Below the pieces are notes generated by a model. The model was not told the origin of the DNA, searched no databases, and saw only the letters and a list, made by a program, of their open reading frames with translations. The position numbers and the translations under genes were made by a program. A stretch of DNA of 64,000 bases from Xestospongia bergquistia (taxonomy: Eukaryota; Porifera; Demospongiae; Haplosclerida; Petrosiidae), in the NCBI GenBank assembly GCA_963965975.1, contig OZ014412.1, forward strand, positions 14,708,849-14,772,848, read 5' to 3'. Shown piece by piece: positions 1 to 11,205 of the stretch; the first letter of the stretch is position 1, and each line of letters opens with the position of its first letter.

Positions 1-461
1 AAAATACAAGTCATGAGATAATGAAGTACTCAATGTGACATTATATGTAATGACCTGTTCAATAATTAGTGATCAATACATATTTAAGTTATGATAAACT
101 GGACTTTTTAAGATCAATTTAAGTATATAAGAACTTACATATACTTGTAATACAATTATATATTTACATGTTTTTGAAATCAAATAGTATTATATGTATT
201 ATATGTAACATACATTGTAATGACCAGTGTTAATATTGGGATTATAAAATTGATGTTCTTATTAATTAAGACTTTGTCCATACCCTCATTTTTCTTGTTT
301 GCCATTTTTACTATGAAATGAAATCCAATGAACTCTGAGATATCTCTTGTCCTGATATGGAAAGCTTGGATCATATTGAGTAGATTAAGACAGTTGATAA
401 TATATAGCTGTGTTGTTATGTTTTGTAGCTATGACAACTTTAATGTCTCTGTATTGGTAAG
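1..461. other. AT-rich DNA without recognisable gene
   Basis: Very AT-rich sequence. Short open frames on both strands have no recognisable domain and use the codons expected of random AT-rich DNA. I see nothing else supportable here. Confidence 0.5.
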
Positions 462-647
462 GAGATCAATTAAAGTATCTATTGTTATTGCACTAAGACT
501 AGATATCATTAATCATAGTTAGCGAGATGAATTAAAGTATCTATTGTTATTGCACTAAGACTAGATATCATTAATTATAGTTAGCGAGATGAATTAAAGT
601 ATCTATTGTTATTGCACTAAAACTAGATATCATTAATCATAGTTAGC
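462..647. repeat. 62-bp tandem repeat, three copies
   Basis: Three head-to-tail 62-bp units begin at 462, 524 and 586 (GAGATSAATTAAAGTATCTA...). They differ by only a few substitutions. Flanking DNA is unique. This is a small minisatellite and no coding frame is evident. Confidence 0.9.
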
Positions 648-3600
648 TTAATGACATTTGTAGTGTCAATTATAAGTACTTGACTAATATAGATACATAT
701 AGAATTGTGTAATTGCATTTGTAAACAATCAGAAGACCTGTTTATATAGTACATAGTACATGTACCTCTATACTGGCTTTATCATTGTTCAAAATAGATG
801 AGTTAACTGTTGTAAACTTAATGATATACTTGAGTATACAAGGTTGTTATTAATATGGCATGCAGACTGTGTAAACTAGTTGTAAATAGACTAAATTACA
901 ATCCTTCTTGTGTTGTTAATACCACATAAACCAGTACACTTATAGTACACTCATAATACTTATTAATATACACTTAATTTGCTTTTCTTGAAGATATCTA
1001 TAAAACCACTTCTTTTTTATCTGTTCTTACAAACTTGGTACATTATATTAGTAATGTTTTGTTTTGACAAGTCTTTGGAGATAATCTGTAACAAATAGTG
1101 AACTTTATAAAGTATTTTTTCACTACCTATTACAAGTTATTGATTACTTTAAATGACACTAGCACCATTGTTAGTAATATCATGAAGAAGTCTTTCATAT
1201 GTAAATAAAAATAAGTACATGTAATTATATAATAGTCATGAGTATAATATAACAATTACCAATAGACTCATTTGCACTAATATAGAGTTGTAAAATTATT
1301 ACATGTTTAGTAAAGAGTGGATATGACACTAAACAATTGACATTATTAGCAACTAGATCAATGATAAATGATTTGTTTAATTCAAATACTTGTTCCTTTC
1401 TGTGTCATAGATTTCTTGTCAGCTCTAATTTGAACATTTGGCAGCAGTGTAGATAGTTCTTGAACTTCTTGTAATATTCCTTTTTTCATTCTTTTAGTCA
1501 ACTTATTATTTTTTCTTGAAGTTCAATTTACTTGCACTTAAAAATAGTGTAATGTTTTAATAACATAACTTGTTAAAGCAGCAAACTATAATAATAACAA
1601 TAATGTGTTTTAGTGATCTTTACATTTTATAACAAAAGAATCATTCCTGACTAAACATATAATGTCAAATTGAAATAATGCTATTCAAACTTCAAGTTAT
1701 ATGAACACACTTTGTTAATGTAACATACTATTATAATAATAATTTATTATGTTGATTATATAAAACAATAATTGAAGTAGAATCAACATTTAAATGAAGA
1801 ATACAAATATAATGACAATAAATCTTGTCTTTATAAAGATAATATATATTACATGAAGTTATGACCATATTACAAAAACATAAAAATAGTTATGAATTAA
1901 TATTACTTCAAACAACAATATACAGTTGTTCATCACCAATATAGTTATGAAACAAAATGCATATTTAGTACAAAGTGAAGATAGCATTACAAGAAAATAA
2001 GAATGGGAATAAAAATATGATAAACAGTAAATGATTGTTACTACCTACTGTTCAATAATTTCAACTTAAAAAAGGATAACATTTTACTGCTAGAATATCC
2101 ATAATTTTTTTCAAATTAAAGTAAATTATTGTCCTGCCATCCACAGTGAATAAATGCATCACAAATACCCTTATTCAACATATATACTAATTCAATTTGT
2201 CCCAAATGGTAAGAAATCGAGAATTACTTCTACATAATAAAAATTACAATAAACTGTTAATCAAAAGAAAGTATAAGTGTTGACTGTAATTTCTAACACT
2301 AATAGAATAAATGAAACTAGTTAAGTATCTTCACATTATTTTGCTGAATGCAGCAACAAAAGTACCTAGAGATAGATAAATCAAAATCTGGTTTTCCAAC
2401 AATAAAATAACATTATGACATAGTAGATCATTATATAAATGAACTGATCATTACCTTTACCAGTATAAAACACCTAATAAATTTATATAGAAATTGCTTA
2501 GTTAAAAGGAAATTAAAGTTGGCTGGTAAGGTTTGTTCGTATATATCAAACAAATTACTACATATATATCAAAGCTTAGAGTGTACTACACATATACATG
2601 TGTAGTACATGTAGTGTACATGCAACAGAGTAAAGATAAAACTGTTGGGATGTGTACTACATAATATTTATATACTTACAGGATTCATATTCCAAGTCTT
2701 TATTTAAATTTTCAAAAAAGCTTTCTCTGCAGGTACCCATACAAAAGCTTTTTGTGTCATTTTGCAATTGAATGTGAAACATTTATTAAACAATTGCAAA
2801 TTTGTGTAGCTTTCTTTAAATATAAATTTTTTGCTTCCATTTGTATATACCAACTAGAAAGCAATGGTTGTACTAAGCACACCAAGGAAAGTAATGCTTG
2901 TAATCATTGTTAAATCCGGAAGTGCTTGTGAGATTAAGAATAGTACAATTAACTATACTGTGAATATAGGCAATATGGTCATTCACAAAACTGTTCTTGG
3001 CTTCCTTTTTGAGGTTATGGGCTCCTAATTCGGGTACATAGAGTTACTAATTGAGTAATAAACAAGGGAAGTGGATTTATTGGAATTTTGGTGCGAAATA
3101 TACTTCTGGACAGCACATGCACTTCGAACTTAGAATAATGTTGATCAAAAAGAACTTTGAAAAAATAGCAGAGGATTGGAGACATTACTCTGAATATACA
3201 AATTCTCAAGGTGTCCAGGGGCAGCAGGAAACAGAATCACAAGACATTATTTTCTGAAACTTTGTCACCAATTGAAAAAGAACAAATAGCTAGGTTCCAC
3301 ATTTCACTCGCTAATATATAAACAAAACTAGGCACATTAATTTAAGCAATTTTATTGAGTTGTGCTTGAGTAGTTGATCCTCTCTGTGACTGAGTCATCT
3401 TTAATTTTGTCATAGGACCAATTACCAGTTGTAGTTGTATGCAGTAGAAGAACAAAGTTGAATGTCGTTAACTTTAAACTTAAAGAAATCAAAGTCAATT
3501 TATTATAAAAATATAACCTAAAACATGTACTCACTTTCAATTGAATGACTATATCAAGTCTCATGCAGTCTCTTCACTTCCTTAAAGAAAGACCCATACC

Positions 3601-3890
3601 AACTTTGAAACTAACTAACTGATGTCCATACAGCATCAGTTAATAACAACATAGCCCTATCATGAACTCTTCTTACCACACCTCCAGTATAAAGTAATAG
3701 TACCAAGGAATACAATATTTTAGCACAGTTTTACTCTTGACAAAGTATTAATATGAAGGGATTAAAAACTTGTTCATAATCATATTTTTGAAGAATAGAA
3801 AGGAAACACGCACAATCAATCGAGTACTTGTTTGAGATGAATATTCTTAATGACAAATATTATCTGAAGTGTAGTTACACATTTCATTAA
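648..3890. other. AT-rich intergenic DNA, one perfect hairpin
   Basis: No credible gene is visible. The only structured site I noted is a perfect 10-bp stem at 2583-2608 (GTACTACACA, 6-nt loop, TGTGTAGTAC), followed by a second ACATGTAGTGTACATG-like partial palindrome. Open frames at 3051-3257 (+) and 3352-3564 (-) are 68-70 codons and match nothing I recognise. Confidence 0.45.
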
Positions 3891-3896
3891 TACAGC

Positions 3897-4805
3897 TTAA
3901 ACAGTTACTGAGAAGAAGAGTACACAATCACCTAGTTTATGAATGCTTGTATGAGAACCTATTGGATTCCATACCTTGATTTCATCAAAGTATCCTAATA
4001 GCTCAAAGGCATCTTCATGCTCCTGGTTATATTGGTTGACTTTTTTATAGATCACTATCACAGCACATCATTAATCATGCCATCAAAATGTCCGCAATTT
4101 ATCACACACAACCTACATAACCCACATACATAGAACAAGTAAGGGAATTGAGAATTAAAGTTCACCTCACTCAATATTACTTGGCTTTGTAATAAAGACT
4201 TAAGGCCTTCCAAAAGTGGCAAGTACTGATATGTATTTGGTTTATCACTAAGCTGTCTTTCTATCCCTGTCTTAGATGAAGATAAGGGATTACCCAATAC
4301 CTTTGTGTGAGGTTCTTATAGTAAGAAAAGTTATAAAGCATTTTAATTATTAAAAGTCAAACATGTATTATTGGATAACTTGCCACAAAACAAAAAAAGT
4401 TCTTGAAAAACTTGTACTGTGGATATTAAGTACCAAGTTCAGCAAAGTGATTAGTACAGTTAAAACATTCAGCAACATCAGGTAAATTGTTTTCCCAGGA
4501 TGGTTTTAAAATTTTCTTTCAAGTTTGCTTTCATGTCTTCTATCAAATAACCTACCATTTCTTTTATCTTCCCAATAGCAAGATCTAATGCTGGTTGGGT
4601 GACAGATTATCATTCCTTTAGTCTAAAAAAGTAGAGTGCAGCTGATCTTTGCAACATAAATTTTGACTCTATATCTTGAGATGTGTTGTTCTCTTGTTGA
4701 AGGAAATAATAATCATCTTCATAATGTTCTATAGTACTCATATTCTGTACACCAATGTCTTCAGAATCAGTTCTTGCAAGGGAATAATTAAATAGATCTT
4801 ACCGT
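3897..4805 (-). pseudogene. Decayed gene of a widespread metazoan hypothetical (transposon-like) family
   Basis: Read on the minus strand, successive frames carry the landmarks of a hypothetical protein family common in fish, cnidarian and sponge genomes. In order: an acidic lead-in ending in a motif like LYFFRLKE; then SVTQPALD; then YKFFKNFF; then NPLSSS..RQLSDKPNTYQYLPLLEGLK; and finally FELLGYFDEIKVWNPIGSH followed by HKLG. The order and spacing match the family as I know it. Two adjacent in-frame stops directly follow the LKE motif, a further stop follows the first third, and the frame breaks in at least two places, so it cannot encode a full protein. The usual downstream half is missing after a stop at 3897-3899. 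The family's function is unknown; its abundance suggests a mobile element. Family assignment is from memory of the pattern. Confidence 0.5.
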
Positions 4806-5080
4806 GAGTGGAGTGCTTTCTAGACAGATGACTTCTGAGAAATTCTGAAAAAATTGATTGGAAGAGAAGAATGAAACTCAAATGTGTGACGTAAGAAAAC
4901 CTTTTCACTTACCACAGCAAAATGCACAGAAAAAGCTGAATTACCTACACGTAATCTACCTGACTCCGCCTCGTTGACTAAAATAATTGGCGCAAAAAAA
5001 GCGGAGATTGTTGAGCACACAGATTCAGTGAAAACGGTACCATTGATCATGATTTGCTGGTTTAATGAAAAGGACAAGCG

Positions 5081-6814
5081 AATTATTAACAGAAAGAGGT
5101 TTTATTGACGATATCAAGTGGGTTTTATTGGTGAGAATTCTTATATATGTATACATATGTAATTACGTCTTGACAAAGGTGATGTGATGAATAAGAATGT
5201 ACTAGTGCAATCATGCACTACTTGCTCAGGTCCAGATTGCTTAAAGGACCTTGTCCCTACCTATGAAAAAAACGAGTAAAGGTTTCTGCGGCTATCAAAA
5301 GTCATCTTGAAGTAAACTTTTTTTGTCATGCATGGTACATTGAGAACCTACCCATTATCGGATGATGAAAAAAGAAAGAAACCAAGTCCTTGTGATGTTC
5401 CTTTAAGCTTCATTGAGTCTCCAAGATGTTTTAGCTGTTAGGAGAAATTAAGGGGTATAATCATTAACCTTTTATATACGAAATTAATTATTGTGGGACT
5501 GACGTTAATACTAAATAATTATTAAAAAATAGCTGAGGACACTTCGTTGAAGCCTCTGTTGTGTTAGAGCGTTTTCTGTTGCCATGCTAACCTTTATACT
5601 TGTCCTATAAGATACTTTAAGCTGTTATAATGGACTGTATACTTGATGAACTGTCTATAGTTGTTTACCTTCACAAACACTTGAGGTAAGTACGTTTATC
5701 GGAATATAAACTTTATGTTTATGTCTATTATTATGTAACAACTTCTGACCATTATAAAAGTTAAGAAAAATTACTCTTGCAGAAGTTAAAAACCTATTAC
5801 GGGGTTGCTAGAACATACAAAGATGAGAAAAATAGTTATGTAGGTTATATTATATATATATATATATATATACATACATACAATATAATATATAATATTT
5901 ATGCATATATAGCTTTTCTTTTTTGGATGAAAACCGACAGTCCTGAGTAATCATTGAGTTTTTGGTTACAATTTTTTTGTCAGTTTGGAAATCACTCATT
6001 GTGATTTCAAAAATACTCGAAGAGAAAGAAACGTTGTTTGTAAATGCTTTTATTAAGAAAAATTTATTTTATCACTGCTTTTGTAATACAATACGCATTA
6101 AGTATGTCACATGATTAAACTACAAGATCTAGGCCTCATGAAGACTTTCTACCTACTGAGAAGTTGAGATTCTTCTCAAACTTGTTTACTAAGATTAAAA
6201 GTATTAAGTTATGCTTGATTGGTGAGTAAATTCTTTAATAGATTAAATACACTATTCTATCTTGATCAGATAGGTGCCACACGGCAATAACAAGTTTATC
6301 ATCAGTTAAGTTAGCCTGAAATGAAAGATTGTGAAGGTGTTTCAATAGTTTATTAGTCGAAGGTTAGAAGTTCTAGATAAAGTATATTTGTTTTAAGCAA
6401 CAGCTCTAATAAGCATAAAAAATCAATAATGTACAGTCTCACTGCCTTATTGTTTGTTAATGTCATTGCTGACTAATGAATGATTGACATATATAGTTCA
6501 CTAATTTGCTCATACCACTTTGTACAACATTGAACAACTACCATGCAAACATAGTTTATCACAATGTCAATGATTGCAATTTTAAATTTATTTTTGAATG
6601 TCAAATTTAAAATTAAATTGTGCATGATATTCAAATAGTTAATCATATAAAATGTAATAGTCCACATATAAATAGAAGAATGTTAACATTAACAAGAGGA
6701 GAATAAATGTTTAAAACAGGATCTTTGCCATTACTCCTTGGTCTCTGGTATCTTGTAAATCATTATGACAATCAAGGGGATCATACTCAAACTTTGTAAG
6801 TATGTTAGATTGTC
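5081..6814. other. Non-genic AT-rich DNA with a TA microsatellite
   Basis: No gene recognised. A (TA)n tract occupies about 5851-5873. An 85-codon minus-strand frame (4820-5077) adjoins the pseudogene but ends in a stop before any usable junction, so I do not call it an exon. Confidence 0.45.
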
Positions 6815-7610
6815 CACCTACCTGTTAATGCATCCAATACTTCCTCTGGTGTTAGGAGTAATGATTCAGGAACTTTTGTCATTATATTTTTGTTTTGACA
6901 TAAGCTTATTGGAATGCCTTTCCTGTAAAAATTCCAATTATCATGTATACACACTGGTATATATATACACAGAGTACCACAGAATTAGATTAAATTGACA
7001 AGCTGTGTGGGTTCATCTTTTATGATGATATGCTTGATTTTGTGATATCCATCTATGATTCTTTTTGCTGACAGTATTATTTTAATATTATTTGACTCTA
7101 TATTGGACCAACCTGATAATCTTATGAAATCTCATTTATGCCAGTTTAGGGCATTGTCACATTAACACTTCAATATCTAGAGAATTCTGAGCTCATAACT
7201 CTTGAGAATTCACTCTGAGACATTGTACTCTTGTATGGAAGCTGCAATTATTATAGAAGTATCTAACACTTCTACTACCAAGCCTTTTTAGTTATGGTTA
7301 TTGTTTTATCATTGACTTCTATATACGAAAAAGTCATGTTCAAGTACAGTCTTAAATACTGGGTTAATAGATTGTCTTCAAGATTGCCACTTTACCTAAA
7401 CAAGATCCCACCAAGATTTTGAGAGGCAGCTCTATTAATTTTGTACGAGAGTAACAGAACATTGAAAATATTATATTTATAGCCACATTCAATGTTAATT
7501 TTTACTTACTTAAAACAAACTGTTAGCATTTTTATCTTTGAACTTTCAAAAAGATTGAAATATAATAATTATAAGTTTTATTTATTAAGTTTTCTTGAAA
7601 ATGTAACTTT
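6815..7610 (+). repeat. Dispersed repeat, copy 1 (pairs with 28.57-29.39 kb)
   Basis: About 800 bp align in the same orientation to 28565-29385. Shared landmarks include GTTAGGAGTAA.GATTCAGGAA, GACAAGCTGTGTGGGTTCAT, AGAATTCTGAGCTCATAACT versus AGACAGCTGAGCTCATAACT, and ACTTTCAAAAAGATT. The copies have many substitutions and indels. No intact reading frame is shared, so this is a diverged non-coding dispersed repeat or an old segmental duplication. Confidence 0.7.
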
Positions 7611-8098
7611 TAAAATATTGAAATTAAATTTTAAATAAAATTTAAGCTTTTAAAAATATTGAAATTTTGATCACAAATTTTCAGTAATTATGTCATTATT
7701 TAAATGTTTCATATTTCATCATATCATGTTGCATTGGTCCAAACATAAATTTTTAAAAAGGTTGAAATTGAATTGGTCCACACCACAAAACTATTGATTT
7801 TGAGAAGCTTTTAACAACGAACACTGCTGATCAAGCTTTTTAATCACAGTAACTTCCACACCTAGTACTTACTTTCTTTTGTGGCCAACTATTTTACAAA
7901 CTGTTCCATTTCTTATAGTCATGAAAAACATTAATGTCCATAAAAAAGTTACTGACATTTTTGTTATAATCATTCTTTTGTTTCATTATTACAGATAATG
8001 TTATCAATCATTCACTACTGTTTGATTAAACATCATATAAAGAAATTGGTTTGTGGCCATATCTAATGCATACTGTCTTAGGAATGTATTATGAACAT

Positions 8099-8121
8099 AC
8101 ACGTCCAGTAAATGGACGTGT
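8099..8121. repeat. Perfect 9-bp-stem hairpin
   Basis: ACACGTCCA, 5-nt spacer GTAAA, then TGGACGTGT. Just downstream (about 8159-8172) is a short CpG-rich GACGTCGACGTCGAC run, unusual in this AT-rich DNA. Function is not evident. Confidence 0.6.
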
Positions 8122-8685
8122 TAATTTAAGACTATAGGTCCGGCAACTGAATCACAGACGTCGACGTCGACTAAAAATCTAAAACAACGCCCAATTGACC
8201 CAATCAGAAGTACATTATAGTTGCTGCATCATATAACAGATTATACATAATTATGTTGTGTAGGAGACTTTCTTTTCTATAATAATATTCAGGCTAAAAA
8301 TTCAGTTTAGCTACTTGCAGATTTTCTAAACCTCTCGATTTCGCGAGTAGAAGGTTCCAAAAGCGGGTTGAGGGGGCAATCAAGGACTTGGACTTGTGCT
8401 CTTTTACTCTTCATTTGCTTGAGTTTTGGCGGTGAAGACTATAAAAGTAATGGTTCTGGCGCCACAACTACTCAAAGATGTGATTAGATCACCATCTATT
8501 TACTTTTATTCACTCAACACTTCGAAACAACACAGGAAAAATATATTGAATACATTCATTGTTTTTATGTTGTAAATATATGTTGTTTTGTTGTGTAATT
8601 ACAATTGTAAATATACCAACAAAAATGTACTATGTATTTTTTAGGTGTCGTATATATACATGATATATTACGTATTTTGTACAAC

Positions 8686-8830
8686 GATTGTAACATTGTT
8701 TTAATATATACATTATTATATAATACCACTGTTGTTTATACAATGTATATATTACAATCCTTTTACAACAATTGTAACATTGGTGTAATATATACATTAT
8801 TAATACCACTGTCTTTTATACAATGTATAG
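8686..8830. repeat. Two-copy tandem repeat beside the left inverted-repeat arm
   Basis: A unit of about 70-80 bp occurs twice (ACAAC.ATTGTAACATTG...AATATATACATTATTA...TTTATACAATGTATA). The second copy ends where the long inverted repeat at 8831 begins. Confidence 0.75.
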
Positions 8831-9240
8831 AGTAAATTACACAAGAACGGACGTATCACTTTCGGCCGCATCTAGCAAGATAAACTACCAAGAGAACTGG
8901 CATTTCTAGCTTACTGTTGTAAACTACGACCTGAATAATTAATATAACAAGTGCTTTGAAAGTTTTAGGAAGCTTTTGTGAATAGCGACAAGGTTTTGAA
9001 AAAAATTTTCGGAGGCAGCAGTAAGCGGACAAGTATGATGTAAAATCGTTCAATCGCCAAAATTCCTTCAATAACCAAGCAAAGCGAGAAGGCTATGGCT
9101 GTTGTTATCAAGTAACAATGGAACTACAATAGTATAATCAAACTTTTTAAATCTGCTAACACATCGTTATTTTTCAGAGGAAATTTGCTAAGTAGGTGGG
9201 GCTATGATTATTCGACCACACTTGCACGTGTCAATAGAAG
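8831..9240 (+). repeat. Long inverted repeat, left arm
   Basis: The reverse complement of 15095-15498 aligns here. The outermost ~70 bp is strongly conserved (AGTAAATTACACAAGAACGG, ATCACTTTCGGCCG, GATAAACTACCAAGAGAA). Similarity continues patchily inward (GCGGACAAGTAT.ATGTAAA, GTTG.TATCAAGTA). The two arms face each other across 6 kb that contain the pogo-PHD gene. They may be long terminal inverted repeats of one element or two independent copies of a repeat in opposite orientation. Confidence 0.75.
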
Positions 9241-9470
9241 TCAGATAAGACTACTAAGCGTCATCACAGATATTCTGAAAGGTACAATAAGATTAGATAC
9301 TCAATAGATTTATTTGTAGCATGTCACATAGTCTATAATGCTAATACTACTGTATTATAGTGACTTGAGTAATTGGTTCAAGTATAATTGTACTCACCTT
9401 GACGTCTCAAATTGTTGCCTTTGCTTGAGTGACAATTAAAATTAACATTATTTGCCAAAACACCTATTTG

Positions 9471-9525
9471 GATGTTCATTGTCTCTAGTGTTGTTTTGGA
9501 TGTTCATTGTCTCTAGTGTTAACTA
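9471..9525. repeat. 28-bp unit duplicated in tandem
   Basis: GGATGTTCATTGTCTCTAGT followed by GTTGTTTT occurs twice directly adjacent. Confidence 0.8.
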
Positions 9526-10075
9526 ATACTAAAATATTTTTAGTAGAGAGTAAAAATTTTAGTTAACTATAACTAAAACTATAACTAATATTTTTTTCAA
9601 ATGTTACTATAACTAAACTAAAATTAAAACTTTCTTTTGAACTATAACTAATGCTATATTAAATAACCTCAATTATATTAGTTACTAACCACATAGAATG
9701 TGTAAAGCATTTAACATAATTATCATGTTAGTTAGTGCATACCTGAGTTGTTTGTGGATTTAACCTTCCATGCATGAGTGATTTTCTAGTTATTATAGTT
9801 AAGCTTAACTAGAAAGCATGCTTACAGCTAGTATAGCAGCTGGTCCTGGCAGGCCAAGAAAAAGTGGAGTATGTATCTTCCTGAAGAAAACAAAAGTGTT
9901 TGCTTATTAAATATGACTATAACTAATGCTATAACTAAATTAAATTTCACATTAATACTATAACTAATACTACTAAATTAAAATTAGTATTAATACTATA
10001 ACTAATACTATAACTAAAAATAAATTTCACCTTTTGCTATAGCTAAACTAAAACTAAAACCCCTTATGTCTACTA
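9526..10075. repeat. ACTAAT/ACTATA-type degenerate low-complexity repeat
   Basis: Two clusters (about 9526-9660 and 9915-10070) of interspersed ACTATAACTAAT, AACTAAAACT and related hexamers and dodecamers. They are separated by ordinary sequence. They look like slippage-generated simple sequence and not telomeric repeat. Confidence 0.7.
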
Positions 10076-10596
10076 AAACAACACTAATTGTCTCCATAAG
10101 TATAAAACATCTCATAAGACACCTTGGAGATTTTCCTATCTCTCTTACATCCATATTCAAGATATTCATGCACATACCTTCAAAAAAAACATTTTCCATA
10201 ATAAAATAATTAACTATAACAATGTTCCCAATACTTTAAAGGAAAACTAGAATAGCCATCTGATAGAGTTGAGGCTAATTAACTTACATATTATTGATGT
10301 CTTCTTTCTTATTTGAGATATACCCGATTGAAGTGCTAAAGTTATTGGCAGTGTTCTCAAGTATGGCAAAACCAACTGGAGAGCTTTATCAGACTTGTAG
10401 TTGTGAAGAAACCATAATTTTTATGTTAAGGACTTTTCACTTTTTGTTGCCATTAGAAAACCAAAAGTGCAATAGCAAGTTACAGCTTTCATATTAATAG
10501 CCTAGGACTTTCCCCATATGACTTTTTAGTAATATTTTAACCTTTGTTGTGATGGTGACCAGCACTGACAAGATTACAGCAGGATAACACCATACT

Positions 10597-10748
10597 CTGC
10601 CAAATTTTCAAGGAAGAATATTTGACAAATAGCTTCTTTGGGAGCATTTGCAAGTGGAAATTTCCAAGAATTTCCTATCGCTCTCATCATAAAATTGTAC
10701 AATTTATAAGTTTGCAAAATTCCCAAATATTCTTCAAAAATTTTGCAG
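10597..10748. mobile_element. Small foldback/MITE-like element
   Basis: Left arm 10597-10624 (CTGCCAAATTTTCAAGGAAG...) pairs with right arm 10724-10748 (CAAATATTCTTCAAAAATTT...), giving about 25-bp imperfect terminal inverted repeats around a 100-bp core. The overlapping 65-codon plus-strand frame is explained by this repeat. No target duplication was evident. Confidence 0.5.
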
Positions 10749-11129
10749 TGAATGATGGTTTAGCTTATAATAGTTCTATATCTAAATCTAAGGCCAAATT
10801 ATACAAGCATAGGGACTAGCATATATTATGTCATTGTCATTTGTGGTGTCATTCTATTTGTAAATCCTTGGCAAACCCAATGAGATCTACAAGTGTACAT
10901 TACTATTTTAAGAACAAAGTGGATGTACCTAGTCATTAATGCACTAATGTTGTAATAGCCTCTTGTTAAATAATTTTTGTTCAACTGAAACTTTGTCTAC
11001 TGCTGCTACACTTAGATTATTACAATCATTTATGTTTAGATCAGTCTTCAAATGTTTGATCTGGGCAACCAAGTACATATAGAGGTAAATTTTATAGTGT
11101 TACTTATCCTGCATCAACCGACATTATCG

Positions 11130-11182
11130 CTATAATAACTCAAACACATTCTCTATCTGAAAAGGTATTAAGTCTCCAATAG
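11130..11182 (+). repeat. Isolated copy of the 66-nt array exon upstream of the transposase exon
   Basis: TAATAACTCAAACACATTCT and AAGTCTCCAATAGGTCAGTT match the array exon and its donor (13449-14336), 2.3 kb away. The distance from its donor to the exon-1 acceptor is only about 23 nt, too short for a normal intron. It may be a decayed copy and not a used exon. Confidence 0.6.
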
Positions 11183-11205
11183 GTCAGTTTAGAATTTAAA
11201 ATTAG

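Noticed and set aside
8330..8470. CpG-rich patch with TATAAAAG as a promoter
   Set aside because: No coding exon follows within reach on either strand; too weak to call.
8856..9071. 71-codon minus-strand ORF in the left inverted-repeat arm
   Set aside because: Only its last residues are preserved in the right arm; no frame conservation elsewhere.
9526..10075. Telomere-like repeat
   Set aside because: Irregular ACTAAT/ACTATA mixture with no TTAGGG-type unit.
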